Below, piece after piece: positions 15,246-23,681 of a DNA stretch of 38,675 nt (position 1 is the stretch's first letter; each line of letters starts with the position of its first letter). Under the pieces are notes generated by a model. It ran no database searches. It was not told the DNA's origin and saw nothing but the letters and a program-made list of their open reading frames with translations. The translations under genes and the position numbers were made by a program. The DNA is from an uncultured Solirubrobacterales bacterium (GTDB taxonomy: Bacteria > Actinomycetota > Thermoleophilia > Solirubrobacterales > 70-9). The stretch lies in NCBI GenBank assembly GCA_903939845.1, contig CAJAIJ010000050.1, positions 140,456 to 179,130 of the forward strand, read 5' to 3'.

Positions 15246-16162
15246 TCGCTCCACAGGCATCGGCGACCGTCGGGGGAACTCCCTTGGTCTGGCTGGCTCG
15301 CCTCGGAGCCGATCTCGGCGCCGAGGTCTGCGGCAAGCTCGAGTACTTCAATCCGGGTGGCTCGGTCAAGGACCGCATCGGCGCCGCCATGATCGGGGCG
15401 GCCGAAGCGGACGGGACACTCGTCAGGGGCGAGTCGGTCGTGGTCGAGCCCACCAGCGGAAACACCGGAATCGCACTGGCGATGATCTGTGCCGCTCGCG
15501 GCTACGAGTTGATCGTGACCATGCCCGAAGGGATGAGCCGGGAGCGGGCGAAGCTGCTCAGAGCCTACGGCGCGACCGTGGTCGAAACTCCCTCGATGGG
15601 AGGGATGGACGAGTCGGTCGGGCTCGCCCGGGAGATAGCTGCCGATCGCGATGCCTTCATCCCGATGCAGTTCTCGAATCCCGCAAACCCCGAGGCCCAC
15701 TTCAGGACGACCGGGCCCGAGATCTGGGCCGACACGGGAGGAGACATCGCGGCCTTCGTTGCCGGGGTCGGAACTGGCGGGACGATCACGGGCGTCGCTC
15801 GATATCTCAAAGAGCAGGATTCCGACGCAAAGATCATCGCGGTCGAGCCCGCCTCGTCACCGGTGCTCTCTGGCGGCTCGATCGGACCGCACCGGCTGCA
15901 GGGGATAGGTGCTGGCTTCATTCCGGAGATCTATCGCCCCGATCTCGTCGACGAGATAATCCAGATCAGAGACGAGCAGGCGATCGAGGTGGCCCATCGC
16001 CTCGCAAGGGAGGAGGGCATCCTCGGCGGGATCTCGGCCGGAGCCAACGTCGCCGCCGCCCTCGAAGTGGCCGCCCGGCCCGAGTTTGCCGGCGGGAGGA
16101 TCGTCACCGTGATCTGCGATTCCGGTGACCGCTACATGTCCCTTCCCTTCTTCGCACCCTGA
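15242..16162 (+). CDS. cysK: Cysteine synthase A (O-acetylserine sulfhydrylase)
   Basis: PLP enzyme making cysteine from O-acetylserine and sulfide; 306 residues, normal. The PLP lysine is K43 in FNPGGSVKDRIG, the substrate loop is PTSGNTGIAL, the phosphate loop is VGTGGTITGVARYL, and ISAGANVAAAL lies near the end. The TTG start overlaps the regulator's stop (TTGA) and the homology begins within ten codons, so it is the best start. Fold-type II relatives such as cystathionine beta-synthase are longer, and cysE directly downstream supports CysK. The protein may also partner with the Rrf2 regulator upstream and with CysE (cysteine synthase complex), both known behaviours of the family. Confidence 0.95.
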   Translation: MIAPQASATVGGTPLVWLARLGADLGAEVCGKLEYFNPGGSVKDRIGAAMIGAAEADGTLVRGESVVVEPTSGNTGIALAMICAARGYELIVTMPEGMSRERAKLLRAYGATVVETPSMGGMDESVGLAREIAADRDAFIPMQFSNPANPEAHFRTTGPEIWADTGGDIAAFVAGVGTGGTITGVARYLKEQDSDAKIIAVEPASSPVLSGGSIGPHRLQGIGAGFIPEIYRPDLVDEIIQIRDEQAIEVAHRLAREEGILGGISAGANVAAALEVAARPEFAGGRIVTVICDSGDRYMSLPFFAP

Positions 16163-16237
16163 GGGGGTGGCATTCTGGATTCCAGGGGTGGCATAGGCAG
16201 GGCCATCGGCTCCTTCATCTCGGGGCTCGGCGAAGGA

Positions 16238-16924
16238 GTGAGGTCGGCGCGAGAACGGGACCCTGCCACCGCAGGAGTAGGTTCGGCGACGATTGCGATC
16301 GGCTGGCCAGGCGTTCAGGCCGTTGCCGGCTATCGGTTTGCAAATACCCTCTGGCGGTCAGGGGTGCCTCTCGCCCCCTTCGTGATCTCCTGGGTCACGA
16401 GGGCGGTCACCGGAATCGAGATACATCCCGGTGCCACGATCGGGGTCGGGTTCTTCATCGATCACGGGTCCGGGGTCGTGATCGGCGAGACGGCCGAGAT
16501 CGGTGACAACGTCACGGTCTATCAGGGGGTGACGTTGGGTGGGACCGGGTTCCAGATCGGAAAGAGACACCCGACCGTCGAGGACAACGTGACGATCGGT
16601 TCCGGAGCGAAGCTCCTCGGGCCCGTGAGGATCGGTCACGGGGCCAAGATCGGCGCAAACACGGTGGTCGTCGAGGACGTCCCCCCGCTGTCCACGGTGG
16701 TCGGCAACCCGGGCCACCCGGTCAGGGTCGAGGGGAGAAAGGTGGAGGGTCCCGACGCGGACTGGATCCACCTGCCCGATCCGCTGCAGGAGGCAGTGAA
16801 GACCCTGTCGGAGCGGATCGCAGTCCTCGAGAGTCGAGTGGCTGAGCTCACGGGTGAGGAGCCCCCTCCGCCCGGGGACGGACCGACCGACTCGAAGACC
16901 GGGCGCTCTCCGGCCGGGGGCTGA
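16238..16924 (+). CDS. cysE: Serine O-acetyltransferase
   Basis: CysE acetylates serine with acetyl-CoA, supplying CysK. It is a left-handed beta-helix hexapeptide enzyme: IHPGATIGVGFFIDHGSGVVIGETAEIGDNVTV is the repeat region, with the catalytic His in DHGSG, followed by GVTLGGTG and GNPGHPVR. A helical C-terminal extension (EAVKTLSERIAVLESRVAELTG) and a Pro/Gly tail replace the usual short end. The first standard start is GTG 16238, giving MRSARERDPA. The frame is open back to the cysK stop, and the codons before GTG read IGSFISGLGEG, which resembles a normal CysE N-terminus. A non-standard start (CTG 16175 or ATT 16172) behind a GAGGGGGT ribosome-like site at 16161-16168 is therefore possible. 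Confidence 0.92.
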   Translation: MRSARERDPATAGVGSATIAIGWPGVQAVAGYRFANTLWRSGVPLAPFVISWVTRAVTGIEIHPGATIGVGFFIDHGSGVVIGETAEIGDNVTVYQGVTLGGTGFQIGKRHPTVEDNVTIGSGAKLLGPVRIGHGAKIGANTVVVEDVPPLSTVVGNPGHPVRVEGRKVEGPDADWIHLPDPLQEAVKTLSERIAVLESRVAELTGEEPPPPGDGPTDSKTGRSPAGG

Positions 16925-16939
16925 CCCGCCGCAACCGGC

Positions 16940-16945
16940 TATATC
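16940..16945 (+). promoter_or_regulatory. -10 box for pcrA-folD
   Basis: TATATC (or CTATAT one base earlier) lies 8 nt before the GTG start in a 29-nt gap after cysE. No Shine-Dalgarno is present, so a leaderless or near-leaderless transcript is likely. Confidence 0.5.
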
Positions 16946-16953
16946 CTCGCCGG

Positions 16954-19149
16954 GTGGAGCCGCAAGTCACCCTGGAAGGACTGAATCCGCGCCAGCTCGA
17001 GGCCGTCGAGAGCGGCGACGGGCCGCTGCTGGTGGTTGCCGGAGCCGGATCGGGCAAGACCAGAGTCCTGACCCATCGGATTGCTCATCTGCTCTCGACC
17101 GGAAGGGCCCGCCCCGGCGAGATCCTTGCCATCACCTTCACCAACCGGGCAGCCGCCGAGATGAAGGAGCGAGTCGAGGCCCTGATCGGGCCCCCGGCCC
17201 GGGCGATGTGGGTGACGACCTTCCATTCGGCCTGCGCCCGGATGCTGAGGGGTGACGCGGAGCGGCTCGGATACACCAGGTCATTCACGATCTATGACGA
17301 GGGCGATGCCGTGCGGATGATCAAGTCCGTGATGGCCGAACTCGAGATGGACACCAAGGCACTCCCACCGAAGAGGGTCAAGGCCCGGATCTCGGGAGCG
17401 AAGAACGAGTTGATCGGACCTGAGGAATTCATGGCCGCTGCCGACACCTGGCTGGGCGAACAGGTCGCCGAGGTCTACGCGCTCTACGAGAAGCGAATGA
17501 TCGAGAACAACGCGATGGACTTCGATGACCTCCTGGTCAGGATGGTCAACCTCCTGGAGCTCTTCGAGGATGTCCGAACCCGGTGGCAGAAGGCCTTCCA
17601 CTACGTCCTCGTCGATGAATATCAGGACACCAACCATGCCCAGTACAGGCTGCTGAAGCTCCTGGCCGGTGAGAAGAGGAATCTCATGGTGGTCGGTGAC
17701 GAGGACCAGTCGATCTATGGCTTCCGCCACGCCGACATCCGAAACATCCTCGACTTCGAGAAGGACTTCCCCGATGCCCGGGTCGTGAAACTCGAACAGA
17801 ACTACCGCTCGACCCAGACGATCCTCTCTGGCGCCAACGCGGTCGTAGCCAACAATCGCGACCGCCGGCCGAAGGAACTCTGGACCGAGTCGGATCAGGG
17901 CGAACCGATCCAGATCGTCTCCCTGTCGGATGAACACGAGGAGGCAAGATGGGTTGCCGGTGAAGTCGAACGGCTCGTGACCGAGGTCGGGATCGACACC
18001 GAGGAGATCGCGGTCTTCTATCGGACCAACGCAATGAGCCGGGTCCTCGAGGACACTCTGGTCAGGTTCGGAGTGGGCTACAGGGTGGTCGGCGGCACGA
18101 AGTTCTACGAGAGGGCCGAGATCAAGGACGCGGTCGCCTATGTCCAGTATCTCGTCAATCCCTCTGATGCGATTGCGTTTTCCCGGATCGTCAACAGTCC
18201 CCGTCGTGGCATAGGCAAGACGACGCTCGGCCGGATCCTGACCCACGCCAACACCGTCGGCGAGAACATCTGGCAGGTGGCCTCGGAGCCAGAGAAGGTC
18301 CCGGGACTCGGTTCGGCGGCGGTCAGGGCCGTCGATTCCTTTCAGGCCACCATGTCGGAGCTTCGCGATTTGCCCGAGGACAGGGACGTCGCCGAGATCC
18401 TCGAGTCGATCCTCCAGAGGAGCGGCTACATGGAAGCGCTCGAGGCGGAGCGTTCCATAGAGGCGCAGGGAAGGATCGAGAACCTCGAAGAGCTGATCTC
18501 GGTGGCCCGCGAGTTCGATCTGAACCGGGGGCTCGAAGGCACCAGCGATATCCCGCCCCTCGAGGAGTTCCTCCAGCAGATCTCGCTCTATACGGAGCAG
18601 GACAAGTTGATCGAGCAGCAGGAGCTCCTCACCCTGATGACCCTCCACAACGCCAAGGGCCTCGAGTTCGACGCCGTCTTCATCGTTGGGTGTGAAGACG
18701 GGGTGTTTCCGCACTCGCGGGCGCTCGACGAGGGCCAGGAGGAAGAGGAGAGGCGGCTCTGCTACGTCGGGATGACCCGCGCTCGCAAGCGGCTGTATCT
18801 GACCTCGGCCCGATCGAGGGGGCCGCGCGGTGGCTTCACGGAGGTGAATGGGCCATCACGATTCATCGACGAAATACCCGATGATCTGATCGAGAGGCAG
18901 GGTTCCGCCCCCGGCATCGCGACGGTTCGAAGCTATCGGGCCCCCGGATCCGGGTCCTCCCCGGTCACTGCCTCTCCCCGGGCAACGGAGCCGGTTGCAG
19001 TTGCGGTGGGCGACGACGTCGTGCACGCGAGTTTCGGCGAAGGCGTCGTGATCGGATCGGAACCCGGAGGAGTGATAGTGATCCGGTTCGCGGCAGACGG
19101 GAGTGAGCGGAAATTGATGGCCGAGTATGCACCGATCACCAGGAGGTAG
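16954..19149 (+). CDS. pcrA: ATP-dependent DNA helicase PcrA/UvrD
   Basis: Superfamily 1A 3'-5' helicase used in repair and in clearing stalled polymerase and recombinase complexes; 731 residues. Motifs in order: the Q motif LNPRQLEAV, Walker A GAGSGKT (30-36), TFHSACARML, Walker B VDEYQDTN, GDEDQSIYGFRHAD, EQNYRST, TLHNAKGLEFDAVF and the final VGMTRARKRLYL. After a Ser/Pro-rich linker the last 45 residues (VGDDVVHASFGEGVVIG...) form the Tudor-like domain that binds RNA polymerase in PcrA/UvrD, which separates it from Rep. GTG is the start; homology begins at residue 10. folD follows after 3 nt, so the two are co-transcribed. Confidence 0.96.
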   Translation: MEPQVTLEGLNPRQLEAVESGDGPLLVVAGAGSGKTRVLTHRIAHLLSTGRARPGEILAITFTNRAAAEMKERVEALIGPPARAMWVTTFHSACARMLRGDAERLGYTRSFTIYDEGDAVRMIKSVMAELEMDTKALPPKRVKARISGAKNELIGPEEFMAAADTWLGEQVAEVYALYEKRMIENNAMDFDDLLVRMVNLLELFEDVRTRWQKAFHYVLVDEYQDTNHAQYRLLKLLAGEKRNLMVVGDEDQSIYGFRHADIRNILDFEKDFPDARVVKLEQNYRSTQTILSGANAVVANNRDRRPKELWTESDQGEPIQIVSLSDEHEEARWVAGEVERLVTEVGIDTEEIAVFYRTNAMSRVLEDTLVRFGVGYRVVGGTKFYERAEIKDAVAYVQYLVNPSDAIAFSRIVNSPRRGIGKTTLGRILTHANTVGENIWQVASEPEKVPGLGSAAVRAVDSFQATMSELRDLPEDRDVAEILESILQRSGYMEALEAERSIEAQGRIENLEELISVAREFDLNRGLEGTSDIPPLEEFLQQISLYTEQDKLIEQQELLTLMTLHNAKGLEFDAVFIVGCEDGVFPHSRALDEGQEEEERRLCYVGMTRARKRLYLTSARSRGPRGGFTEVNGPSRFIDEIPDDLIERQGSAPGIATVRSYRAPGSGSSPVTASPRATEPVAVAVGDDVVHASFGEGVVIGSEPGGVIVIRFAADGSERKLMAEYAPITRR

Positions 19150-19152
19150 CGA

Positions 19153-20001
19153 ATGACAGCCGAATTGATCGACGGAAAGGCCATCGCCGCGAGCGTCAGG
19201 GCCGACGTCACCACGGCAGCGGCCGAGGTCTCGGAGATCCTCGGGCGCAGTCCGACCCTGGCTACCGTGCTGGTGGGCGAAGACCCGGCCTCCGAGGTCT
19301 ACATACGCAACAAGCACGCGGCCTGCGCCGAGGTGGGCATCGAGTCGGTACACCGCTCCCTCTCGGCGGACATAGACGAAGGCGAGCTGGTCGCACTGGT
19401 CGAGTCGATGAGCGTGGACCCCGAGATCGACGGAATTCTCGTTCAGCTCCCGCTACCTTCAGGCTTGGACGAGGATCGCGTGATCGGCGCAATCTCACCG
19501 GACAAGGATGTCGACGGACTGACGACCTCGAATGCCGGCCTGTTGGCGACGGGGCGGCCGGGGCTCGTCCCCTGCACGCCGGCCGGTGTGATCGAGATGC
19601 TCGATCGGATCGGATTCGAACTGGAAGGCGCAGAAGCGGTCGTGATCGGTCGCTCGCAGCTGGTCGGTCGACCACTGGTGAGCCTGCTCCTCCAGAGGAA
19701 CGCAACCGTAACCGTCTGTCACTCCAGAACCCGCGATCTTGCGGCGACCTGTCGCCGGGCAGACCTCGTGATCGCTGCGGTCGGTGTGCCCGGTCTGGTC
19801 GGTCCGGACTTCATCAAGCCGGGTGCCACCGTGATCGACGTAGGCATCAATCGAACCGAGGACGGCCTCGTCGGGGACGTCGAGTTCGAGCCGGTAGCCG
19901 AGGTGGCCGGCGCCATCACCCCGGTTCCCGGTGGAGTCGGGCCCATGACGATCGCGATGCTCCTGGCCAACACCGTCTCGGCCTCCAGGCCCCGCGACTG
20001 A
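19153..20001 (+). CDS. folD: Methylenetetrahydrofolate dehydrogenase/cyclohydrolase
   Basis: Bifunctional one-carbon enzyme that interconverts 5,10-methylene-THF and 10-formyl-THF with NADP. At 282 residues it is the standard length. The active-site pair Y50 and K54 is in [12 protein letters not shown], followed by [14 protein letters not shown], the SPDKDVDGL motif, [12 protein letters not shown] of the nucleotide fold and the C-terminal [16 protein letters not shown]. The ATG has a textbook AGGAGGT ribosome site that overlaps the end of pcrA. The coupling with pcrA probably reflects a shared transcript rather than shared function. A GC-rich hairpin begins at its stop codon. Confidence 0.97.
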   Translation: MTAELIDGKAIAASVRADVTTAAAEVSEILGRSPTLATVLVGEDPASEVYIRNKHAACAEVGIESVHRSLSADIDEGELVALVESMSVDPEIDGILVQLPLPSGLDEDRVIGAISPDKDVDGLTTSNAGLLATGRPGLVPCTPAGVIEMLDRIGFELEGAEAVVIGRSQLVGRPLVSLLLQRNATVTVCHSRTRDLAATCRRADLVIAAVGVPGLVGPDFIKPGATVIDVGINRTEDGLVGDVEFEPVAEVAGAITPVPGGVGPMTIAMLLANTVSASRPRD

Positions 20002-20022
20002 CCGGCGGGGCCTTCGCCCGGT
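20001..20022 (+). terminator. Possible hairpin after folD
   Basis: ACCG-GCG-GGGCCTT-CGC-C-CGGT pairs 4+3 bp with one bulged C and begins in the folD stop codon. It is GC-rich and followed by CCTTCC, not a T-run. It may end the pcrA-folD transcript ahead of the next promoter. Confidence 0.35.
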
Positions 20023-20030
20023 GCCTTCCG

Positions 20031-20036
20031 TAGGGT
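20031..20036 (+). promoter_or_regulatory. -10-like box for the four-helix membrane protein
   Basis: TAGGGT lies 8 nt before GTG 20045 and downstream of the alternative GTG 20021. If it is the promoter, the upstream start cannot be used, which decides the start codon. Confidence 0.4.
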
Positions 20037-20044
20037 TCCGATCA

Positions 20045-20467
20045 GTGGAATCGACGATCGAGACGAATGGCGGTAGCGCTCCTCAGGCGAGCCGGAACAA
20101 GGTCGGGGCACTCGACCTCTTCGTCGCTCTCGGTGGAGTCGCCATCCTCGTCGGCCTCGCCTTCGAGTGGAGCGGTGGGTCGGGGGCTTCCGGGTATGAA
20201 GGCATCTCGGTGTTGCGTGTCTTCCTGGTCCTCGTCGCCCTTGCCGGGTTGGCCCTGCCGATCGTTCTCGCCAGTACCCGTAAGTCCGACGTCCCCGTGA
20301 TCTGGGAGGCGACGCTGGCCCCGGTTGCGTCGATCTTCCTGGTCATCGTCGCGGTGAAGGTCATCCTGCCTCCCGAGGGAGGTGTGGGAGTCGGGATGCT
20401 GGTCGCGGCGGCCGGACTGTTGGTCCTCTCGGTCTCCTGTTGGAACGCTCTGTCCCGGGAATCCTGA
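20045..20467 (+). CDS. Four-helix integral membrane protein, unknown
   Basis: Function unknown. The 140-residue product has a polar N-terminus (about 1-22), then four hydrophobic segments: LFVALGGVAILVGLAF, VFLVLVALAGLALPIVLA, PVASIFLVIVAVKVIL and GMLVAAAGLLVLSVSCWNAL. The second loop is basic (STRKSD), placing it inside. There are no recognisable catalytic residues. The frame opens at GTG 20021, but a -10-like box lies between that codon and GTG 20045, so the later start is preferred. Similar small four-helix proteins are common in Actinomycetota and usually unannotated. Its gene precedes gatC by 36 nt in the same direction, though gatC seems to have its own promoter. Confidence 0.72.
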   Translation: MESTIETNGGSAPQASRNKVGALDLFVALGGVAILVGLAFEWSGGSGASGYEGISVLRVFLVLVALAGLALPIVLASTRKSDVPVIWEATLAPVASIFLVIVAVKVILPPEGGVGVGMLVAAAGLLVLSVSCWNALSRES

Positions 20468-20490
20468 GATCCGAAGCACCTGGTCTCATC

Positions 20491-20496
20491 TAGTAT
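20491..20496 (+). promoter_or_regulatory. -10 box for gatCAB, leaderless geometry
   Basis: TAGTAT is followed by 7 nt (CCCGAGC) and the GTG of gatC, with no Shine-Dalgarno. With the boxes at 9729 and 24922 it is among the cleanest leaderless promoters here. Confidence 0.6.
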
Positions 20497-20503
20497 CCCG
20501 AGC

Positions 20504-20794
20504 GTGATCGACAGGGAACAGGTGGCACACGTCGCTCGGCTAGCTCGGCTGAAGCTCTCCGAAGAAGAGGCAGGGGAGTTCGCCGTGGAGCTCTCGGCAA
20601 TCCTCGATCACGTCGATCTGCTGGCCTCAGTCGACACCGATGGGGTGGAGCCCACGACACACGTCGTCGAGCTGGTCAACGTCCTCAGGGAGGACGTCCC
20701 CGGGATCGAACTGACGGTCCAGCAGGCCACGGCCAACGCTCCCGAGAGCGAAGACGGGGCCTTCAGGGTCCCCTCTCCCCAGGCGGAGGCCTGA
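20504..20794 (+). CDS. gatC: Glu-tRNA(Gln)/Asp-tRNA(Asn) amidotransferase subunit C
   Basis: Small belt subunit that wraps around GatA and joins it to GatB; 96 residues, normal. The start IDREQVAHVARLARLKLSEEE is the family signature, followed by LSAILDHVDLLASVDTDGVEPTTHV and the C-terminal REDVPG and FRVP segments that contact GatA. GTG start with a -10 box 7 nt upstream and no ribosome site. First gene of the gatC-gatA-gatB operon, with 2 nt between its stop and the gatA start. Confidence 0.95.
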   Translation: MIDREQVAHVARLARLKLSEEEAGEFAVELSAILDHVDLLASVDTDGVEPTTHVVELVNVLREDVPGIELTVQQATANAPESEDGAFRVPSPQAEA

Positions 20795-20796
20795 GC

Positions 20797-22227
20797 TTGG
20801 ACTCCGGAGGGATCCTCGGCCTCACGGGGGCCGAGACGGCCGGCGCCCTGGAGTCGGGAGAGATCGCCTCGGACGAGGTCATCGGGGCCTGGGATCGTGC
20901 GGCTGCCTCTGACGACCTGAATTCATGGCTCTGGCTGCCGGAAGCGAGGGAGCAGGAAGAGGCGACCGGCGCGCCGGTGGCAATCAAGGACATCTTCTGC
21001 ACCGAGGGGATCCCCACGACCGCAGGATCGAGGATCCTCGAGGGCTACCTGCCCCCTTACGACTCGACTGCGGTGGCAAAGCTGAGAGCTGCGGGCCTTC
21101 CGGTCCTGGGCAAGACCAACATGGACGAATTCGCAATGGGTTCCTCGAACGAAAACTCTGCCTTCGGGCCCGTCCTGAACCCCTGGGATCGAACCCGGGT
21201 TCCTGGTGGGTCGTCGGGAGGCTCGGCCGCCTGTGTGGCCGGCGGGACCGCTCTCTGGGCCCTCGGCACTGACACGGGAGGTTCGATCAGGCAGCCTGCA
21301 GCCCTTTGCGGGATCGTCGGCCTGAAGCCGACATATGGAGCGATCTCGCGCTTCGGGATGATCGCCTTTGCGTCTTCGCTGGACCAGTGTGGCCCCCTGA
21401 CGACCAACGTCACCGATGCTGCCATGCTCCTCTCGATCCTGGAGGGCCGAGATCCACTGGACTCGACCTCCACCGGGATCCCGGGCGGGATCGTCCCACC
21501 CGAGGGCGAGGACCTCTCGGGCCTGACGTTCGGCGTTCCGCGCTCGTTTCTGGAGAAGGGAGTCGATCCCGGGGTGGGGGACGTCTTCGAAAGGTCGCTG
21601 ACCGAAATCGAGTCCCTCGGCGGCACGGTCGTCGAGGTGGAGCTCCCTCACGCCGAACTCGGCATCTCGGCCTATTACATCCTCGCCCCGGCCGAGGCAT
21701 CCACCAACCTCTCACGCTACGACGGGGTCCGTTACGGCATGAGAGTCGAGGAGCGCGACCTCGTAGAGATGTACGAGCAGACTCGCTCCCTCGGGTTTGG
21801 CCGGGAGGTCAAGCGGAGGATCATGTTGGGGACATACGCTCTCTCCTCCGGCTACTACGACGCCTACTACGCCCGGGCTCAGAGGGTCCGGACCCTGATC
21901 GCCCGCGACTTCGAGACGGCCTTCGAGCAGGTCGACTTCGTCGTCACCCCGACCTCTCCGTCGGTTGCGTTCGAGATCGGAGAAAAGGTGGGCGATCCCT
22001 GGACGATGTACCTGAACGACCTGTTCACGGTCCCGATGTCTCTCGCCGGGATACCGGCGATCTCGATCCCGGCAGGGCTTTCGGAGCCGGCCGGCGGAGG
22101 ACCGGAACTCCCGGTGGGCCTTCAGCTGGCAGCACCGGCCTACGGAGAGCAGAAGCTCCTGAACGCATCCATTGCCCTCGAGAAGTCGATCGGATTCGAG
22201 GGCCGAACCGGCGAGGTCGGGAGATGA
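20797..22227 (+). CDS. gatA: Glu-tRNA(Gln) amidotransferase subunit A
   Basis: Amidase-signature subunit that releases ammonia from glutamine for transfer to the mischarged tRNA; 476 residues. The Lys-cisSer-Ser triad is visible as K64 (VAIKDIF), S139 (VPGGSSGGSAA) and S163 (TDTGGSIRQPA), with the family spacing of 75 and 24 residues. The TTG start is preceded by a GGCGGAGG ribosome site inside the end of gatC; the conserved region begins within ten codons. The stop overlaps the ATG of gatB (ATGA). A plain amidase is excluded by the gatC and gatB neighbours. Confidence 0.96.
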   Translation: MDSGGILGLTGAETAGALESGEIASDEVIGAWDRAAASDDLNSWLWLPEAREQEEATGAPVAIKDIFCTEGIPTTAGSRILEGYLPPYDSTAVAKLRAAGLPVLGKTNMDEFAMGSSNENSAFGPVLNPWDRTRVPGGSSGGSAACVAGGTALWALGTDTGGSIRQPAALCGIVGLKPTYGAISRFGMIAFASSLDQCGPLTTNVTDAAMLLSILEGRDPLDSTSTGIPGGIVPPEGEDLSGLTFGVPRSFLEKGVDPGVGDVFERSLTEIESLGGTVVEVELPHAELGISAYYILAPAEASTNLSRYDGVRYGMRVEERDLVEMYEQTRSLGFGREVKRRIMLGTYALSSGYYDAYYARAQRVRTLIARDFETAFEQVDFVVTPTSPSVAFEIGEKVGDPWTMYLNDLFTVPMSLAGIPAISIPAGLSEPAGGGPELPVGLQLAAPAYGEQKLLNASIALEKSIGFEGRTGEVGR

Positions 22228-23675
22228 ACTCGCCCGATGCCGAGTTCGAGGCCGTCATCGGGCTCGAGATTCACGTCCAGCTCTCGACCGAGACCAAGAT
22301 GTTCTGTGGTTGCCGTCTCTCTTTCGGCGATCCACCCAATACCCATACCTGCCCGATCTGTCTCGGTCACCCGGGCGTTCTTCCGGTCCCGAACAGGCGC
22401 GCGATCGAATACGCCCTCCTGATCGCCGCTGCCCTGGGTTGCGAGGTGGCACCGAGCTCGATCTTCCACCGAAAGAACTACTTCTACCCGGACAACCCCA
22501 AGGCGTATCAAATCAGTCAGTTCGATGTCCCGATCGCCTCCGGTGGGAATCTCGCCGGAGTCCGGATCCACAGGGCGCACCTCGAGGAGGATGCCGCGAA
22601 GATGATCCATGTCGGCACCTCGGGTCGGATTCAGGGTTCTGACGCTTCGCTCGTCGACTTCAATCGGGCCGGAACCCCCCTTGTCGAGATAGTCACCGAA
22701 CCGGATCTGACCAGTGGCGCCCAGGTTCGGGAGTGGGGGCAGCTACTTAGAGCCACCGTCAGGCAACTCGGGGTCTCGGATGTGAACATGGAGGAGGGGA
22801 GCCTGCGATGCGATGCGAACGTGTCGATCAGGCCGAAGGGATCCGACCAGCTCGGAACCAAGACCGAGATGAAGAACATGAACTCGTTCCGATTCCTCGA
22901 GCGAGGAATCGAGGCCGAGATCGAGCGACAGACCGGCATTCTTCGCAACGGTGGCCAAGTCGTCCAGGAGACCCTTCACTTCGACCCTGCGACCGGCGAG
23001 CTGCATCCCCTGAGGTCCAAGGAGGAGGCACATGACTACCGCTACATGCCTGAGCCCGACCTGGTCCCGGTTGCGCCGGACAGCGGCATGCTCGAGGCCG
23101 CCGCGGCCGCTCTTCCAGAGCTTCCGGAGGCAAGAGAGGCCCGCTATCGGGACGAGCTCGGAATCCAGGAGGGAGCCGCGCGACTGATGTCGGTCGAGAC
23201 GGCATGGGCCGAGTTCTTCGAGGGCATGCTCGAGTCGGAACCCGAGATAGAGCCGAAGGTGGCCGCCAACTGGCTTACCGGCGAGCTCGCGGCCGAGCTC
23301 CGCCGCCAGGACGACATCTCCCTCGGCTCCAGCCCGGTCACCCCGGCGAACCTGGCCAGACTCGTGGGCATGGTGCAGGCGAAGAGGGTTTCGAACGCAT
23401 CGGCCAAGGACGTATTGGTGAAGATGGTCTCGGAGGGGGCCGACCCCGAGCAGGTCGTAGTTGGCGAGGGGCTCGAGCAGATCTCCGATTCGGGAGAGCT
23501 CGAGTCGATCGTCGACGCAGTCATCGAGGCCAACCCGGGGCCCGCCGGCGAGGTTCTCGGCGGCAACGAGAAGGCGATCGGGGCGCTGGTCGGAGCCGTC
23601 ATGAAGGAGGCCGGGGGCAGGGTCGACGGCGGAGAGGTGAACAGGCTCCTCAGGGAGCGTCTGACCGCAGACTGA
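22224..23675 (+). CDS. gatB: Glu-tRNA(Gln) amidotransferase subunit B
   Basis: Kinase and transamidase subunit that binds and activates the mischarged tRNA; 483 residues. It begins with FEAVIGLEIHVQLSTETKMFC; zinc-site cysteines C28, C30, C43 and C46 are present (MFCGC and CPICLGHPG). FHRKNYFYPDNPKAYQISQ, the HLEEDAAKMIH and DFNRAGTPLVEIVTEPD motifs follow, then the C-terminal YqeY-like tRNA-binding region ending in NRLLRERL. The frame is open for about 900 nt upstream inside gatA, but that stretch is Arg-rich shadow; ATG 22224 overlapping the gatA stop is the true start. It ends 6 nt from the convergent protease stop codon. Confidence 0.96.
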   Translation: MNSPDAEFEAVIGLEIHVQLSTETKMFCGCRLSFGDPPNTHTCPICLGHPGVLPVPNRRAIEYALLIAAALGCEVAPSSIFHRKNYFYPDNPKAYQISQFDVPIASGGNLAGVRIHRAHLEEDAAKMIHVGTSGRIQGSDASLVDFNRAGTPLVEIVTEPDLTSGAQVREWGQLLRATVRQLGVSDVNMEEGSLRCDANVSIRPKGSDQLGTKTEMKNMNSFRFLERGIEAEIERQTGILRNGGQVVQETLHFDPATGELHPLRSKEEAHDYRYMPEPDLVPVAPDSGMLEAAAAALPELPEAREARYRDELGIQEGAARLMSVETAWAEFFEGMLESEPEIEPKVAANWLTGELAAELRRQDDISLGSSPVTPANLARLVGMVQAKRVSNASAKDVLVKMVSEGADPEQVVVGEGLEQISDSGELESIVDAVIEANPGPAGEVLGGNEKAIGALVGAVMKEAGGRVDGGEVNRLLRERLTAD

Positions 23676-23681
23676 GGCAGA

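Noticed and set aside
17281-18714. Long open frame (477 codons) on the - strand opposite pcrA, with similar frames opposite argG (2705-4018), dnaE and the acyl-CoA dehydrogenase, gadB (11116-12522 on +) and menD (34081-35586 on +)
   Set aside because: They lie exactly opposite well-identified genes, have no recognisable motifs and odd composition (Asp/Leu/Arg-rich). They result from the GC-rich codon bias that removes stops from the opposite strand.
20465-20488. TGAGA-N14-TCTCA inverted repeat before gatC
   Set aside because: Short arms with a long spacer, and one arm is the stop codon of the previous gene; expected by chance.
21306-22223. 306-codon upstream extension of the gatB frame
   Set aside because: It is an Arg/Pro-rich shadow of gatA in another frame. 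GatB homology begins at ATG 22224, which overlaps the gatA stop.
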